Shown: piece by piece, positions 17,818 through 28,091 of the stretch | Position numbering within the stretch: the first letter of the stretch is position 1 | Layout of the letters: each line of letters begins with the position of its first letter | Assembly: GCF_008806595.1 (NCBI RefSeq) | Contig: NZ_VZRB01000009.1 | Coordinates: 62,001 to 126,000 of the forward strand | Reading direction: 5' to 3' | DNA: 64,000 bases | From: Streptomyces luteolifulvus | GTDB lineage: Bacteria; Actinomycetota; Actinomycetes; Streptomycetales; Streptomycetaceae | Made by a program: the position numbers and the translations under genes | The notes under the pieces: generated by a model | Databases searched by the model: none | The model's input: only the letters and a program-made list of their open reading frames with translations | Told to the model about the DNA's origin: nothing

Positions 17818-19100
17818 CGACGGCCGGGCCGTCCTCCGACACCCCCGCCCCGGCCCCGGCCCCGGCTCTCGCACTTGCCGAACCTGTCGACCGGGTCACC
17901 CGGGGCTGGACGGCGGCCCTCTGTCTCGCCAACGGGGCGATCTGGGTCGGCTGGTACGGGCCCCTGCAGATCCTTCTCGCCTCGCAGGCCGAGGACTTCG
18001 CGCCCGGCACCGGCATGTCGAAGCTGACGCTGCTGGCATGGGTGACCGGTGCGGGCGCGGTGGTGTCGCTGGTCGCCAACCCGTTCTTCGGCGCGCTGTC
18101 GGACCGTACGACGGCCCGGATCGGCCGCCGTACTCCGTGGATCGTGGCAGGTTCGGCGGGCGGCGCGCTGTCGCTGCTGCTGCTCTCGGGCGCGGGCGGG
18201 GTGTGGACGATGGCGGCGGGCTGGTGCCTGGTCCAGCTGACGCTGAACGCGGCTTTCGCGGCGGTCACGGCGGCGGTGCCCGACCGCGTGCCCCGGCTCC
18301 AGCGGGGCGCCGTGGGCGGCTGGCTGGGAGCGGCCCAGATTCTGGGCGTGGTCGGCGGGACGGGCCTGGCGACGGCCGCCGGGGGCATCCGCGCGGGCTA
18401 TGCGGCGTGCGCGGTGTTCACGATGGTGGGCGTGCTGCCGTACGTCCTGCGCCACGAGGACCTGCGCCTCGCCGTCGGCGACCGGCCGCCGTGGTCCTGG
18501 CGCAGCTTCGCCGCGGGCTTCTGGCTGAGCCCGCGCCGGTATCCCGACCTGGGCTGGGCCTGGCTGACCCGGTTCCTGATCAACCTGAGCAACGCGCTGG
18601 TGCTGCTGTACCTGCTGTACTACCTGCGGGACCGCCTCCACCACGACGACCCCGACGAAGGCGTCCTGATCCTCACCGCCGTGAACGGCGTGACGCTGCT
18701 CGCCACGGTCGTCGTCGGGGGCGTGTGGTCGGACCGGGTGGGCCGCCGCAAACCGTTCGTGATCTGGTCGGGCGTCCTGATGGCGGTGGCGACGGCGGCC
18801 CTGGCCGGCTGGCAGACCTGGCCGGGCGCGATCGTCGCGGCGGCCGTGCTGGGGATCGGCTTCGGCGTGTTCACCTCGGTGGACTTCGCACTGATGACCG
18901 ACGTACTGCCGAAGGCGAGGGACCGCGGAAAGGACCTGGGCGTCATCAACGTGGCCAACGCCCTTCCCCAGGTCGCGGCCCCCGCCCTGGCGGCCCCGAT
19001 CGTGACGTACCTCGGCGGTTATCGGGTGCTGTATCTGGCGGCGGCGGGGGTGGGGCTGGCGGGGGCGATGCTGGTGGTGAGGATTCGCGGGGTGGACTGA
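17814..19100 (+). CDS. MFS transporter, probably sugar uptake
   Basis: 428 aa with about twelve hydrophobic segments beginning near residue 40 and an Ala/Pro-rich N-terminal tail. The loop after the second span reads GALSDRTTARIGRRTPW, which is the pattern of the glycoside/GPH-like and MFS sugar carriers; a matching GVWSDRVGRRKPF lies in the second half. Translation is coupled to the beta-glucosidase by a 4-bp overlap, which suggests import of a beta-glucoside or oligosaccharide. The true substrate is not known. Confidence 0.85.
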   Translation: MTTAGPSSDTPAPAPAPALALAEPVDRVTRGWTAALCLANGAIWVGWYGPLQILLASQAEDFAPGTGMSKLTLLAWVTGAGAVVSLVANPFFGALSDRTTARIGRRTPWIVAGSAGGALSLLLLSGAGGVWTMAAGWCLVQLTLNAAFAAVTAAVPDRVPRLQRGAVGGWLGAAQILGVVGGTGLATAAGGIRAGYAACAVFTMVGVLPYVLRHEDLRLAVGDRPPWSWRSFAAGFWLSPRRYPDLGWAWLTRFLINLSNALVLLYLLYYLRDRLHHDDPDEGVLILTAVNGVTLLATVVVGGVWSDRVGRRKPFVIWSGVLMAVATAALAGWQTWPGAIVAAAVLGIGFGVFTSVDFALMTDVLPKARDRGKDLGVINVANALPQVAAPALAAPIVTYLGGYRVLYLAAAGVGLAGAMLVVRIRGVD

Positions 19101-19116
19101 ATCATGGGTGGGCGAC

Positions 19117-20575
<1,459 letters not shown>

Positions 20576-20619
20576 GCCGATCCCGGACGGCGTGAGAAGT
20601 CGATGGCGCGCGGAGGTCT

Positions 20620-20648
20620 GGGGGTTTGGGGGTCTGGGGGTCTGCGGG
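20620..20648 (+). other. G-quadruplex-prone run in a convergent gap
   Basis: Three runs of five G and one of three G are separated by 3, 3 and 5 bases (G5-TTT-G5-TCT-G5-TCTGC-G3). Downstream C-runs (20661-20665) could also pair with it as a hairpin. It lies between the ends of the P-II and deaminase-like genes, where it may act as a terminator. A related element is at 36651-36678. Confidence 0.5.
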
Positions 20649-20672
20649 TCCGGTGCGGAGCCCCCGGGGACC

Positions 20673-21026
20673 TCAGCCTGCGGAGACAGTCAGCCGAACA
20701 CTTCCGTCGGGCCCGGCCACCAGCACCGGCGTCCCCGGCCCACCCAGATCCCGTACCGCCGCCAGATCCTCCACGGCCGCCGACTCGGACTCGGTGACGA
20801 CCGCCGCCGCCTCCAGGGACTTCGCCCCCGACGCCACCGCCATCGCCACCGCAGTCTGCACCGCACTGAGCTTCAGCGACGGCAGGGCAACGGTCCCCGC
20901 GACATACGTCCGTCCGGTCTCGTCCCGCACGGCCGCCCCCTCCGGCACTGCGTTGCGGGCCCGGGCCGAGCGGGCCAGGGTGACGATCTTGCGGTCCTCG
21001 GGGTCGAGCGCGCTGCTGTCGGTCAT
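20673..21026 (-). CDS. Cysteine-free cytidine deaminase-fold protein
   Basis: 117 aa with the hydrophobic pattern of a cytidine deaminase (DETGRTYVAGTVALPSLKLSAVQTAVAMA, then AVVTES). The catalytic CAE is replaced by SAVQ (residues 54-57) and the PCxxC motif is gone; the whole protein contains no cysteine, so it cannot bind zinc in the usual way. I recall similar era-linked Streptomyces proteins carrying the name cytidine deaminase. It is more likely a non-catalytic nucleotide or protein-binding relative. Its neighbours era, yjbR-like, corC-like, ybeY and phoH are on the same strand, suggesting a ribosome or RNA role. Confidence 0.6.
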   Translation of the reverse strand: MTDSSALDPEDRKIVTLARSARARNAVPEGAAVRDETGRTYVAGTVALPSLKLSAVQTAVAMAVASGAKSLEAAAVVTESESAAVEDLAAVRDLGGPGTPVLVAGPDGSVRLTVSAG

Positions 21027-21085
21027 GCCCTGAGCATACGTAGCCCCGCCGCCCGCACATGCACCCGCACGCCTGCCAGGGGGAT

Positions 21086-21445
21086 TTACGCGCGGTCCAG
21101 CCGCAGCCTCTCCGCTCTCGGCAGGCCGGCCACCACGAGGTCGTACGAGTCCTCGATGAGCTCCCTGACCAGGTGGTCGGGGAGTTCACCGTCGACGGTG
21201 ACCGTGTTCCAGTGGCGCTTGTTCATGTGGTAGCCGGGGACGATGAGGCCGTCGTATTCGCTGCGGAGGCGTACCGCGTCCTCGGGGTCGGACTTCAGAT
21301 TGACCGTCAGGGGCCGCGCGTCCAGTGTCGTCAGGGCGAAGAGCTTGCCCCGGACCTTGAAGACGGAGATCTCCGGCCGGAAGGGGAACTCCTCCACGGC
21401 GGCGTTGAAGGACAGGCAGAAGGAGCGCAGTTCCTCGGGGGTCAC
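21086..21445 (-). CDS. MmcQ/YjbR family protein
   Basis: 119 aa of the YjbR fold: N-terminal [13 protein letters not shown], the core FKVRGKLFALTTL, VNLKSDPEDAVRLR, and the conserved YHMNKRHWNTVTVDG. Family members have a double-wing structure and some bind DNA, but no firm function is known. The start overlaps the stop of the CorC-type gene by 4 bp (ATGA), so the two are translated together. Confidence 0.85.
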   Translation of the reverse strand: MTPEELRSFCLSFNAAVEEFPFRPEISVFKVRGKLFALTTLDARPLTVNLKSDPEDAVRLRSEYDGLIVPGYHMNKRHWNTVTVDGELPDHLVRELIEDSYDLVVAGLPRAERLRLDRA

Positions 21446-22752
21446 TCCGGTTTCGCCTCCTCGCGCTCCGGCGGATCCACCAGGTCCACCGGCTCCACCA
21501 GCACGGTCACGATCTTGTTCCGGCGTCCTGCCGCCGCCTCCGCGGTCAGCCTGAGCTCACGGCTGTCGGGCAGCTCCACGACCGACGACGCCCCGGCGAT
21601 GGGCACCCGGCCCAGCGCCTTGGCGAGCAGGCCGCCGACGGTCTCGACGTCCTCGTCGTCGTACTCCTCCAGGCCGTACAGCTCGCCCAGGTCCGTGATG
21701 TCGAGGCGGGCGGTGACCCGGTAGCGGTCGTCGCCGAGGTTCTCCACGGGCGGGAGTTCACGGTCGTACTCGTCGGTGATCTCGCCGACGATCTCCTCCA
21801 GGATGTCCTCGATGGTCACGATGCCGGCCGTGCCGCCGTACTCGTCGATGACCACGGCGACGTGGTTGCGTTCCTGCTGCATCTCGCGCAGCAGGTCACC
21901 GGCGTTCTTGGTGTCGGGCACAAAGGCTGCGGGCCGCATCGCCGTGGACACCAGCTCGGTCTCGGCGTCCCGGCTGATGTGCGTCTTGCGGACCAGGTCC
22001 TTCAGATAGACGATCCCGACGATGTCGTCCTCGCTCTCGCCCGTCACGGGGATGCGCGAGAAGCCGGAGCGCAGGGCGAGGGTGAGGGCCTGACGGATCG
22101 TCTTGTAGCGCTCGATCACGATCAGGTCGGTGCGCGGGACCATCACCTCCCGTACGAGCGTGTCGCCCAGCTCGAAGACCGAGTGCACCATCCGGCGCTC
22201 CTCGTCCTCGATCAGGGACTCCTTCTCCGCGAGGTCGACCAGCGCGCGCAGCTCCGCCTCGGAGGCGAACGGGCCGCGGCGGAACCCCTTGCCGGGGGTG
22301 AGCGCATTGCCGATGAGGATCAGCAGGGGCGGGATCGGGCCCATGATCCGCGCGAGCGGCAGCAGGACGTACGCGGCCGCCGTCGCCGTGTTCAGCGGAT
22401 GCTGACGGCCGATGGTGCGCGGGGAGACGCCGACCGCGACGTACGACACGAGGACCATGACGCCGATCGCGACCAGCAGGGCCTCGGTGGTGCCGTCGAA
22501 CTCCTGGAGGCTGGCGTAGGTCACCATCGCCGCGGCCGCCATCTCGCAGGCCACGCGGACCAGCAGCGCCACGTTCAGATAGCGGGTCGGGTCGGCGGCG
22601 ACCTGTGCCAGCTTGGCGCTGCCGCGGCGGCCCGACTTCACGGCCTCCTCGGCGCGGAAGCTGGAGACGCGCGCGAGGCCCGCCTCCGCGCAGGCGGCGA
22701 GCCAGGCGACGACGACCAGGGCGATCGCGCCGGCGACAAGGGTCGGGCTCAT
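21442..22752 (-). CDS. CorC/HlyC-type CBS-domain membrane protein
   Basis: 436 aa. A CNNM/DUF21 transmembrane domain (residues 1-150, about four spans) is followed by two CBS domains (about 190-320, including [19 protein letters not shown] and [22 protein letters not shown]) and a C-terminal transporter-associated domain (about 345-430). Such proteins are linked to magnesium or cobalt efflux, and often sit next to ybeY. It overlaps ybeY by 4 bp at the start and the YjbR gene by 4 bp at the end. Confidence 0.9.
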   Translation of the reverse strand: MSPTLVAGAIALVVVAWLAACAEAGLARVSSFRAEEAVKSGRRGSAKLAQVAADPTRYLNVALLVRVACEMAAAAMVTYASLQEFDGTTEALLVAIGVMVLVSYVAVGVSPRTIGRQHPLNTATAAAYVLLPLARIMGPIPPLLILIGNALTPGKGFRRGPFASEAELRALVDLAEKESLIEDEERRMVHSVFELGDTLVREVMVPRTDLIVIERYKTIRQALTLALRSGFSRIPVTGESEDDIVGIVYLKDLVRKTHISRDAETELVSTAMRPAAFVPDTKNAGDLLREMQQERNHVAVVIDEYGGTAGIVTIEDILEEIVGEITDEYDRELPPVENLGDDRYRVTARLDITDLGELYGLEEYDDEDVETVGGLLAKALGRVPIAGASSVVELPDSRELRLTAEAAAGRRNKIVTVLVEPVDLVDPPEREEAKPE

Positions 22753-23246
22753 GACACGGTCGGGGCCGGAGACGGGCCGGTCAGACCCTTCTCCGCACGC
22801 CAGCCGTCCACGATGGCGGCCTGGAGGCCGAACATCTCGGCCTTCTCGTCGGGCTCCTCGTGGTCGTACCCGAGAAGGTGCAGCACTCCGTGGACGGTGA
22901 GCAGTTGGAGCTCCTCGTCCATGGAGTGCTGGGTGGGCGCTTCCGTCCCCTGCTTGGCGGCGACCTCGGGGCAGAGCACGATGTCGCCGAGGAGGCCCTG
23001 CGGGGGCTCGTCGTCGTCCTTCGTCGGCGGACGCAGTTCGTCCATCGGGAAGGACATGACGTCCGTGGGCCCCGGCAGGTCCATCCACTGGATGTGCAGC
23101 TGCTCCATGGCGTCGGCGTCCACGACGATCACCGAGAGCTCGGAGAGCGGGTGGATGCGCATCCGCGCGAGTGCGTAGCGGGCGATGTCGAGGATCGCCT
23201 GCTCGTCGACCTCGGTTCCGGACTCGTTGTTGACGTCGATCGACAT
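22749..23246 (-). CDS. ybeY: Endoribonuclease YbeY
   Basis: 165 aa. The zinc signature [12 protein letters not shown] gives His119, His123 and His129. YbeY is a single-strand endonuclease for 16S rRNA 3' maturation and ribosome quality control. It lies between phoH (upstream, 15 bp) and the CorC-type gene (4-bp overlap), a gene order kept across many bacteria. Confidence 0.95.
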   Translation of the reverse strand: MSIDVNNESGTEVDEQAILDIARYALARMRIHPLSELSVIVVDADAMEQLHIQWMDLPGPTDVMSFPMDELRPPTKDDDEPPQGLLGDIVLCPEVAAKQGTEAPTQHSMDEELQLLTVHGVLHLLGYDHEEPDEKAEMFGLQAAIVDGWRAEKGLTGPSPAPTVS

Positions 23247-23261
23247 GGTCGTGCGTCTTCT

Positions 23262-25415
23262 CTACTTCCCCTTGTGCCCGGACTGCCTGCCCCGGCCGCC
23301 CTTGTGGGTGCCGTTCTCGGTGCCGTGCTTGCTGTCGTACTTCTCGTACGCGTCGACGATACGGCCGACGAGCTTGTGCCGTACGACATCGTGGGACGTG
23401 AGCCGGGAGAAGTGGACGTCCTCCAGCCCCTCCAGGATCTCCTGGACCTGACGCAGACCCGACTTGGTGCCGGTGGGCAGGTCGACCTGCGTCACATCAC
23501 CCGTGATCACGACCTTCGAATCGAAGCCGAGACGGGTGAGGAACATCTTCATCTGCTCGGGGCTGGTGTTCTGGGCCTCGTCCAGGATGATGAAGGCGTC
23601 GTTGAGGGTGTTGTGCGTCAGCAGGTAGTCCTGGGTGACGTACAGCGAGTCCTCGGCGGCCACCTGGATGCAGACGGTTTCTTCCCTGCCCGCGGGCTCG
23701 ATGCTGTCGATGAAGCGCATCGGGCGTCCGCCACCACCGGCCGCGCGGTACTTCTCGGCCTTGCGGGCGAGACGGAAGGGCTCGATGCCTTCGGGGAGAC
23801 GGATGTCAATGACGTGGGCATCGTGCCGGTACACGACCTCCCGGCCGTTCGCCAGACCCGGCTTCCGGCCCTCGGCGCCCCTGCGACGCGTGTACGCGAC
23901 ACCGCCCAGCGACTGTACGAGAGCGACCACGTCGTCACGGAGCAGGATCGAGGTCGTCGTGTACTGGATGCGGCAGGTGCGGTCCTTCTGCGTGACCGGG
24001 CCACCGTCCGAGTCGAGGAGCCCCTGGAGGACAGCCAGCCGAACGTCGTCGGAGTTGTACAGATAGTCGTCCGGGATGAACTTCGTGTGCGAGCGGGTGC
24101 GCAACAGGTCCAGCTCGCGCAGAACCCGGGTGACCGGGTTCTCCAACGTGACGACGTCTCCGGGCGACGTGATCCGGTTGAGGACGTAGTCCGGTCCGCC
24201 CCGATGCCCGAGTGCGACTCCCGGCAGCGCGGCTTCCAAAGCTTCTGCCAGCTCCGGATCCTCCGTGGCGAAGGTGGGTGTGGGGGAGCCGGTCAGGCAG
24301 CCGTCACCCAGCAGCAGCCCCAGCGCGTAGGGATCCATCGGGATCTCCCGCTCCGGGAGCCGCACCGGCGCCGTGAGCATCGGCAGCTCATACCGACGAG
24401 CGTGCGCCGCCCGCAGGTTGCCGATCATCTCCTGCGTCTCCAGGACCCGCCACGGCTTGTTGCGGCGCTTGTCATCACGCGTCCTGACCGTCCACAGGTG
24501 TTCGCCGCAGCACAGGGTCCAGGAACCGTCCTGGGCTGTGACGCGGTAGATGTCCTTCTCGCCCTGCGGGTAGACGCCGAGGACCGGGGTCGGCTCACCA
24601 TTCGAGCCGATGACCAGGTCACCGACCTGAAGATCGCCGATGGGGCGCCAGCCGTCCGGGGTCAGGACGTTCGTGAACCGCGGCTGCGCACGGCCCCTCA
24701 TATAAGCCAGCGGAGCCACCTCAATCGTCCCCGCCGCCATCAGCCGCGGAATCGAGTCCGGGTCCAGCATGTCGTGCAGCGCGTCGTACAGCGGGCGCAG
24801 ATACGGGTCGATCTTCTCGTAGAGGGTGCCCGGGAGGAATCCGAGCCGCTCCCCCGCCTCCACGGCCGGGCGGGTCAGGATGATGCGGTTGACCTGCTTG
24901 GACTGCAGTGCCTGTACCGCCTTGGCCATGGCGAGGTAGGTCTTGCCGGTGCCGGCGGGGCCGATGCCGAAGACGACCGTGTGCTTGTCGATCGCGTCGA
25001 CATACCGCTTCTGGTTGAGGGTCTTGGGGCGGATGGTCCGGCCGCGCGAGGACAGGATGTTCTGTGTGAGGACCTCGGCCGGGGTCTCCTGGCCGTCGCT
25101 CTCCCCGTTCTCGCTCGCCCTGAGCATGGCGATCGAGCGTTCCACTGCGTCCTCCGTCATCGGCTGCCCGGTGCGGAGCACCAGCATCATCTCGTCGAAC
25201 AGGCGCTGGATGAGGGCGACTTCCCCGGCATCGCCGACCGCGCTGATCTCATTGCCCCGGACGTGGATGTCGGCCGCCGGGAAGGCCTTCTCGATCACAC
25301 GCAGAAGGGAGTCGCCAGAACCCAGGACGGTCACCATGGGGTGCTGGGCGGGGACGGTGAACTGTGCGCGTGCCTGCCCCTGCGCGGGGGTGTGAGCTGT
25401 GGGTGTCTGAGTCAT
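23262..25415 (-). CDS. phoH: PhoH-like ATPase containing an intein
   Basis: The precursor has 717 aa; after removal of the 360-residue intein the host protein is 357 aa, normal for PhoH. Walker A is GIGPAGTGKTYLA and Walker B FIILDEAQNT; the intein lies just before that block, between MRGR and TLNDAF. PhoH proteins are RNA-linked NTPases, often next to ybeY. The ATG at 25415 (MTQTPTAHTP) is preferred; an earlier in-frame start at 25511 would add a basic stretch without family resemblance. The C-terminus is Lys/Gly-rich. Function after splicing depends on an active intein, whose residues look intact. Confidence 0.92.
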   Translation of the reverse strand: MTQTPTAHTPAQGQARAQFTVPAQHPMVTVLGSGDSLLRVIEKAFPAADIHVRGNEISAVGDAGEVALIQRLFDEMMLVLRTGQPMTEDAVERSIAMLRASENGESDGQETPAEVLTQNILSSRGRTIRPKTLNQKRYVDAIDKHTVVFGIGPAGTGKTYLAMAKAVQALQSKQVNRIILTRPAVEAGERLGFLPGTLYEKIDPYLRPLYDALHDMLDPDSIPRLMAAGTIEVAPLAYMRGRAQPRFTNVLTPDGWRPIGDLQVGDLVIGSNGEPTPVLGVYPQGEKDIYRVTAQDGSWTLCCGEHLWTVRTRDDKRRNKPWRVLETQEMIGNLRAAHARRYELPMLTAPVRLPEREIPMDPYALGLLLGDGCLTGSPTPTFATEDPELAEALEAALPGVALGHRGGPDYVLNRITSPGDVVTLENPVTRVLRELDLLRTRSHTKFIPDDYLYNSDDVRLAVLQGLLDSDGGPVTQKDRTCRIQYTTTSILLRDDVVALVQSLGGVAYTRRRGAEGRKPGLANGREVVYRHDAHVIDIRLPEGIEPFRLARKAEKYRAAGGGGRPMRFIDSIEPAGREETVCIQVAAEDSLYVTQDYLLTHNTLNDAFIILDEAQNTSPEQMKMFLTRLGFDSKVVITGDVTQVDLPTGTKSGLRQVQEILEGLEDVHFSRLTSHDVVRHKLVGRIVDAYEKYDSKHGTENGTHKGGRGRQSGHKGK
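23610..24689 (-). other. Intein in PhoH, class 3-like, with LAGLIDADG endonuclease
   Basis: 360 residues starting Ala-Gln-Pro and ending His-Asn, followed by Thr of the host protein. Splicing blocks: A (residues 1-13, Ala in place of Cys/Ser), B (DGSWTLCCGEHLW, His64 and Trp66), F (VCIQV with Cys340), G (LLTHN, then Thr+1). Trp66, Cys340 and Thr+1 match the WCT triad that defines class 3 inteins, in which an internal Cys replaces the missing N-terminal nucleophile. Two endonuclease motifs are present (ALGLLLGDG near 122-130 and LLDSDG at 224-229), so homing may still be possible. Insertion is at the conserved ATPase motif, a typical homing site. Confidence 0.85.
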
Positions 25416-25590
25416 GGGCCGGCTCTGTAGGCCTTGCTCGTCCTCCTCGATACGACTCGCCCGCCACAGGGGCGGCCTGGCGGTTTCAAGGGTACGCCGG
25501 GGGACTGACAACGCCGTAGGGCTTTTCGGCGGCCCGTTCGGCGGCCCTTTGCGTCGGTCCTTGGCGTCGGTCCTTTGCGGGCGGCCCCGG

Positions 25591-26703
25591 TCAGGCCAGT
25601 CTGCCGAACCCGATCGTCGGTACCGCCCTGCGCAGCGGCCACGGTCTGGCCTGCTTGTCCGGCAGCATGCCCTCCAGGAACGCGTACCGGCTGAGGGCCT
25701 CCGGGTCCTGGCCCTCGACCGACTGCACCGTCCGCCACCAGGCCGCGATCTCGGACCAGCCGGGCGCCGAGAGGGATCCGCCGAACTCCTGGACGGACAG
25801 CGCGGCGGTCAGGCCCGCGAGGGCGAGACGGTCGGCCAGTGGCCAGCCCGCCAGCGTGCCGGTGACGAAGCCGGCCACGAAGACGTCCCCGGCGCCCGTC
25901 GGGTCCAGGGCCTCCACGGCGATGGCCGGGACCTCGGCGGTCTCCCCGGTCCGCCCGTCCACCGCGCAGGCGCCCTCCGCGCCGAGCGTGACGACCGCGA
26001 GCGGCACATGTGCGGTGAGGGCTCGTGCCGCGTCCCGGGGGCAGGCGGCGCCGGTGTAGCGCATCGCCTCCTCCGCGTTCGGGAGGAACGCCTCGCAGTG
26101 TCCGAGATCGGGGAGGCCGGCGAGGTCCCAGGCGCCGGTCTCGTCCCAGCCGACGTCGGCGAAGATGCGGGTGCCGCGGCCCGCGGCCTGGGCGATCCAC
26201 GGGGCCCGTTTGCCGGGTGTGAGCGAGGCGACGGCGGCGCGCGCGGGGGGCGGGCAGTCGGGCGCGGGCTCCTCCGGGGGAGGCTCGTGACCATGGGAGA
26301 CCATCGTGCGCTCCCCCTCGTACGCCATGGAGACGGTGACCGGGGAGTGCCAGCCGGGCACGGTGCGCGAGGTGGAGAGGTCGATGCCCTCGCCCTGTTC
26401 GAGGGCGTCCCAGCAGTACTCGCCGTAGTGGTCGTCGCCGAAGGCCGCCGCCAGCGAGGTCTTCAGGCCGAGGCGGGCCAGCGCGGTCGCCATGTTGGCG
26501 ACGCCGCCGGGGCTCGACCCCATTCCGCGCGCCCAGGACTCGGTCCCGCGCACCGGGGCGGAGTCGAGCCCGGTGAAGATGATGTCCAGGAAGACGGTGC
26601 CCGTGAGGTACACGTCCCACGGAGGGTCGTCCGGCGCGCGCAGGGCGGCGAGGGGGTCGACCCGGGGCCGGCTGCCTCGGTCCTCTCCGGTGGACGCGGT
26701 CAC
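25591..26703 (-). CDS. PfkB family carbohydrate kinase
   Basis: 370 aa from GTG 26703, with GGGAG about nine bases upstream. N-terminal PfkB elements are YLTGTVFLDIIFTGL and SSPGGVANMATALARLGL; the C-terminal ATP/anion-hole motif is DPTGAGDVFVAGFVTG with the catalytic Asp. It phosphorylates a sugar or nucleoside, but the substrate is not evident. It follows the glucarate dehydratase gene by about 70 bp on the same strand, so a sugar-acid link is possible though not proven. Confidence 0.82.
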   Translation of the reverse strand: MTASTGEDRGSRPRVDPLAALRAPDDPPWDVYLTGTVFLDIIFTGLDSAPVRGTESWARGMGSSPGGVANMATALARLGLKTSLAAAFGDDHYGEYCWDALEQGEGIDLSTSRTVPGWHSPVTVSMAYEGERTMVSHGHEPPPEEPAPDCPPPARAAVASLTPGKRAPWIAQAAGRGTRIFADVGWDETGAWDLAGLPDLGHCEAFLPNAEEAMRYTGAACPRDAARALTAHVPLAVVTLGAEGACAVDGRTGETAEVPAIAVEALDPTGAGDVFVAGFVTGTLAGWPLADRLALAGLTAALSVQEFGGSLSAPGWSEIAAWWRTVQSVEGQDPEALSRYAFLEGMLPDKQARPWPLRRAVPTIGFGRLA

Positions 26704-26775
26704 GGTGAGCTCCCTGCGGATGGTGCGGATCTGGCCAGTGTGCACCAGATCACTGACATCACCACGGCACACCGC

Positions 26776-28071
26776 TTACCAGCGAGGCATCCTCGGAGTG
26801 ATCCATTCCGGGTCGGCGGCGCGCATCGCCGCCGCGTCGTCCCGTTCGCGCAGCGCGCCGTCGTCGTCCAGCCATCGCCGGTGCAGCAGGCGCAGCCTGT
26901 CCCGGTCGAGTTCCACGCCGAGGCCGGGCCCGTCCGGGACGGTGATCCTGCCGCCTTCGAAGGCGAGGCGTTCGGTCAGGACGTCCTCCGACTGCCAGGG
27001 GTAGTGGGAGTCGCAGGCGTGGTGCAGACCGGGGACGGTGGCGGCGACATGGGTCATCGCGGCGAGGGAGATCCCCAGGTGGGTGTTGGAGTGCATCGAC
27101 ACCCCGACGCCGAACGCCCTGCAGATCGCGGCGAGTTGCTGGGTGATGCGCAGGCCGCCCCAGTAGTGGTGGTCGCCGAGGACGACCTGGACGGCGTCCT
27201 TGGTGAACGCCTCCTTGATCTCGGCGAAGGTCGTCACGCACATATTGGTGGCGAGCGGTACCTCGGTCCGTGCGGCGACCTCGGCCATGGCGGGCGTGCC
27301 GAGCACCGGGTCCTCCAGGTATTCGAGGACGTCGCCCAGCTCCCGCGCCACCCTCAGCGAGGTCTCCACGGACCAGGCTCCGTTGGGGTCGAGGCGCAGG
27401 GGATGTCCGGGGAAGGCTTCGGCGAGGGCCCGTACGGCGGCGATCTCCTCGTCCGGCGGGAAGACTCCGCCCTTGAGCTTGAAGGAGGTGAAGCCGTACC
27501 GCTCCGTGAACCTCCGGGCCTGCTCGACGACTCCGGCCGGATCGAGGGCGGCACCCGAGTCGTCCTTCTCGCCCGGCACACCCTCGGGGTGGCCGGCCCA
27601 CTTGTAGAAGAGGTACGCGCTGTACTCGACCGCGTCCCGCACCTTCCCGCCGAGCAGCGCGTGCACGGGCAGGCCGAGTGCTCTGCCGAGGGCGTCGAGG
27701 CAGGCGACCTCGAAGGCGGACACGACGGACAGCCGCAGCTTGTCGGCGGTCCGGACGCCGCGCAGTCCGCCGGCGTCGACCCGGCCGGGGACCTGGGAGC
27801 CGTCGACGGCCATCTCGTGGGCGAGGAGGGCCAGGCCGTTGAGCTCGCTCGCCCGGCGGCCGATCAGCCGGTCGGCGAAGGGGCGGGCCAGTTCCAGGTA
27901 CCTGGTGTCGCCGTAGGTCTCACCGACGCCGGTGATCCCGCCGGCGGTCACCACCTCCACGATCAGCCGTGGTGTGTACGGCTGGTGCACACCCTGCGTG
28001 TTCAGCAGGGGCGGATCGGCGACCAGGATCGGCGTCAGCCGTACGTCGGTGATGGTCAGGTCGGCGGTCAT
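26776..28071 (-). CDS. gudD: Glucarate dehydratase (enolase superfamily)
   Basis: 431 aa. It dehydrates D-glucarate (or L-idarate) to 5-keto-4-deoxyglucarate. Enolase-superfamily residues are in order: Lys-x-Lys in SFKLKGG, metal ligands Asp in LRLDPNGAW, Glu in LEDP and Asn in ATNMC, then the Asp-His pair in LGDHHYWGG and MHSNTH. The remaining pathway genes are not adjacent, so breakdown must use genes elsewhere. The PfkB kinase follows on the same strand. Confidence 0.9.
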   Translation of the reverse strand: MTADLTITDVRLTPILVADPPLLNTQGVHQPYTPRLIVEVVTAGGITGVGETYGDTRYLELARPFADRLIGRRASELNGLALLAHEMAVDGSQVPGRVDAGGLRGVRTADKLRLSVVSAFEVACLDALGRALGLPVHALLGGKVRDAVEYSAYLFYKWAGHPEGVPGEKDDSGAALDPAGVVEQARRFTERYGFTSFKLKGGVFPPDEEIAAVRALAEAFPGHPLRLDPNGAWSVETSLRVARELGDVLEYLEDPVLGTPAMAEVAARTEVPLATNMCVTTFAEIKEAFTKDAVQVVLGDHHYWGGLRITQQLAAICRAFGVGVSMHSNTHLGISLAAMTHVAATVPGLHHACDSHYPWQSEDVLTERLAFEGGRITVPDGPGLGVELDRDRLRLLHRRWLDDDGALRERDDAAAMRAADPEWITPRMPRW

Positions 28072-28091
28072 GGGCGGCTCCTCCCTGTCGG

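Noticed and set aside
22860..25430. Plus-strand frame of 856 codons across ybeY and phoH
   Set aside because: It is antisense to recognised proteins, lacks motifs, and arises from GC-rich codon use.
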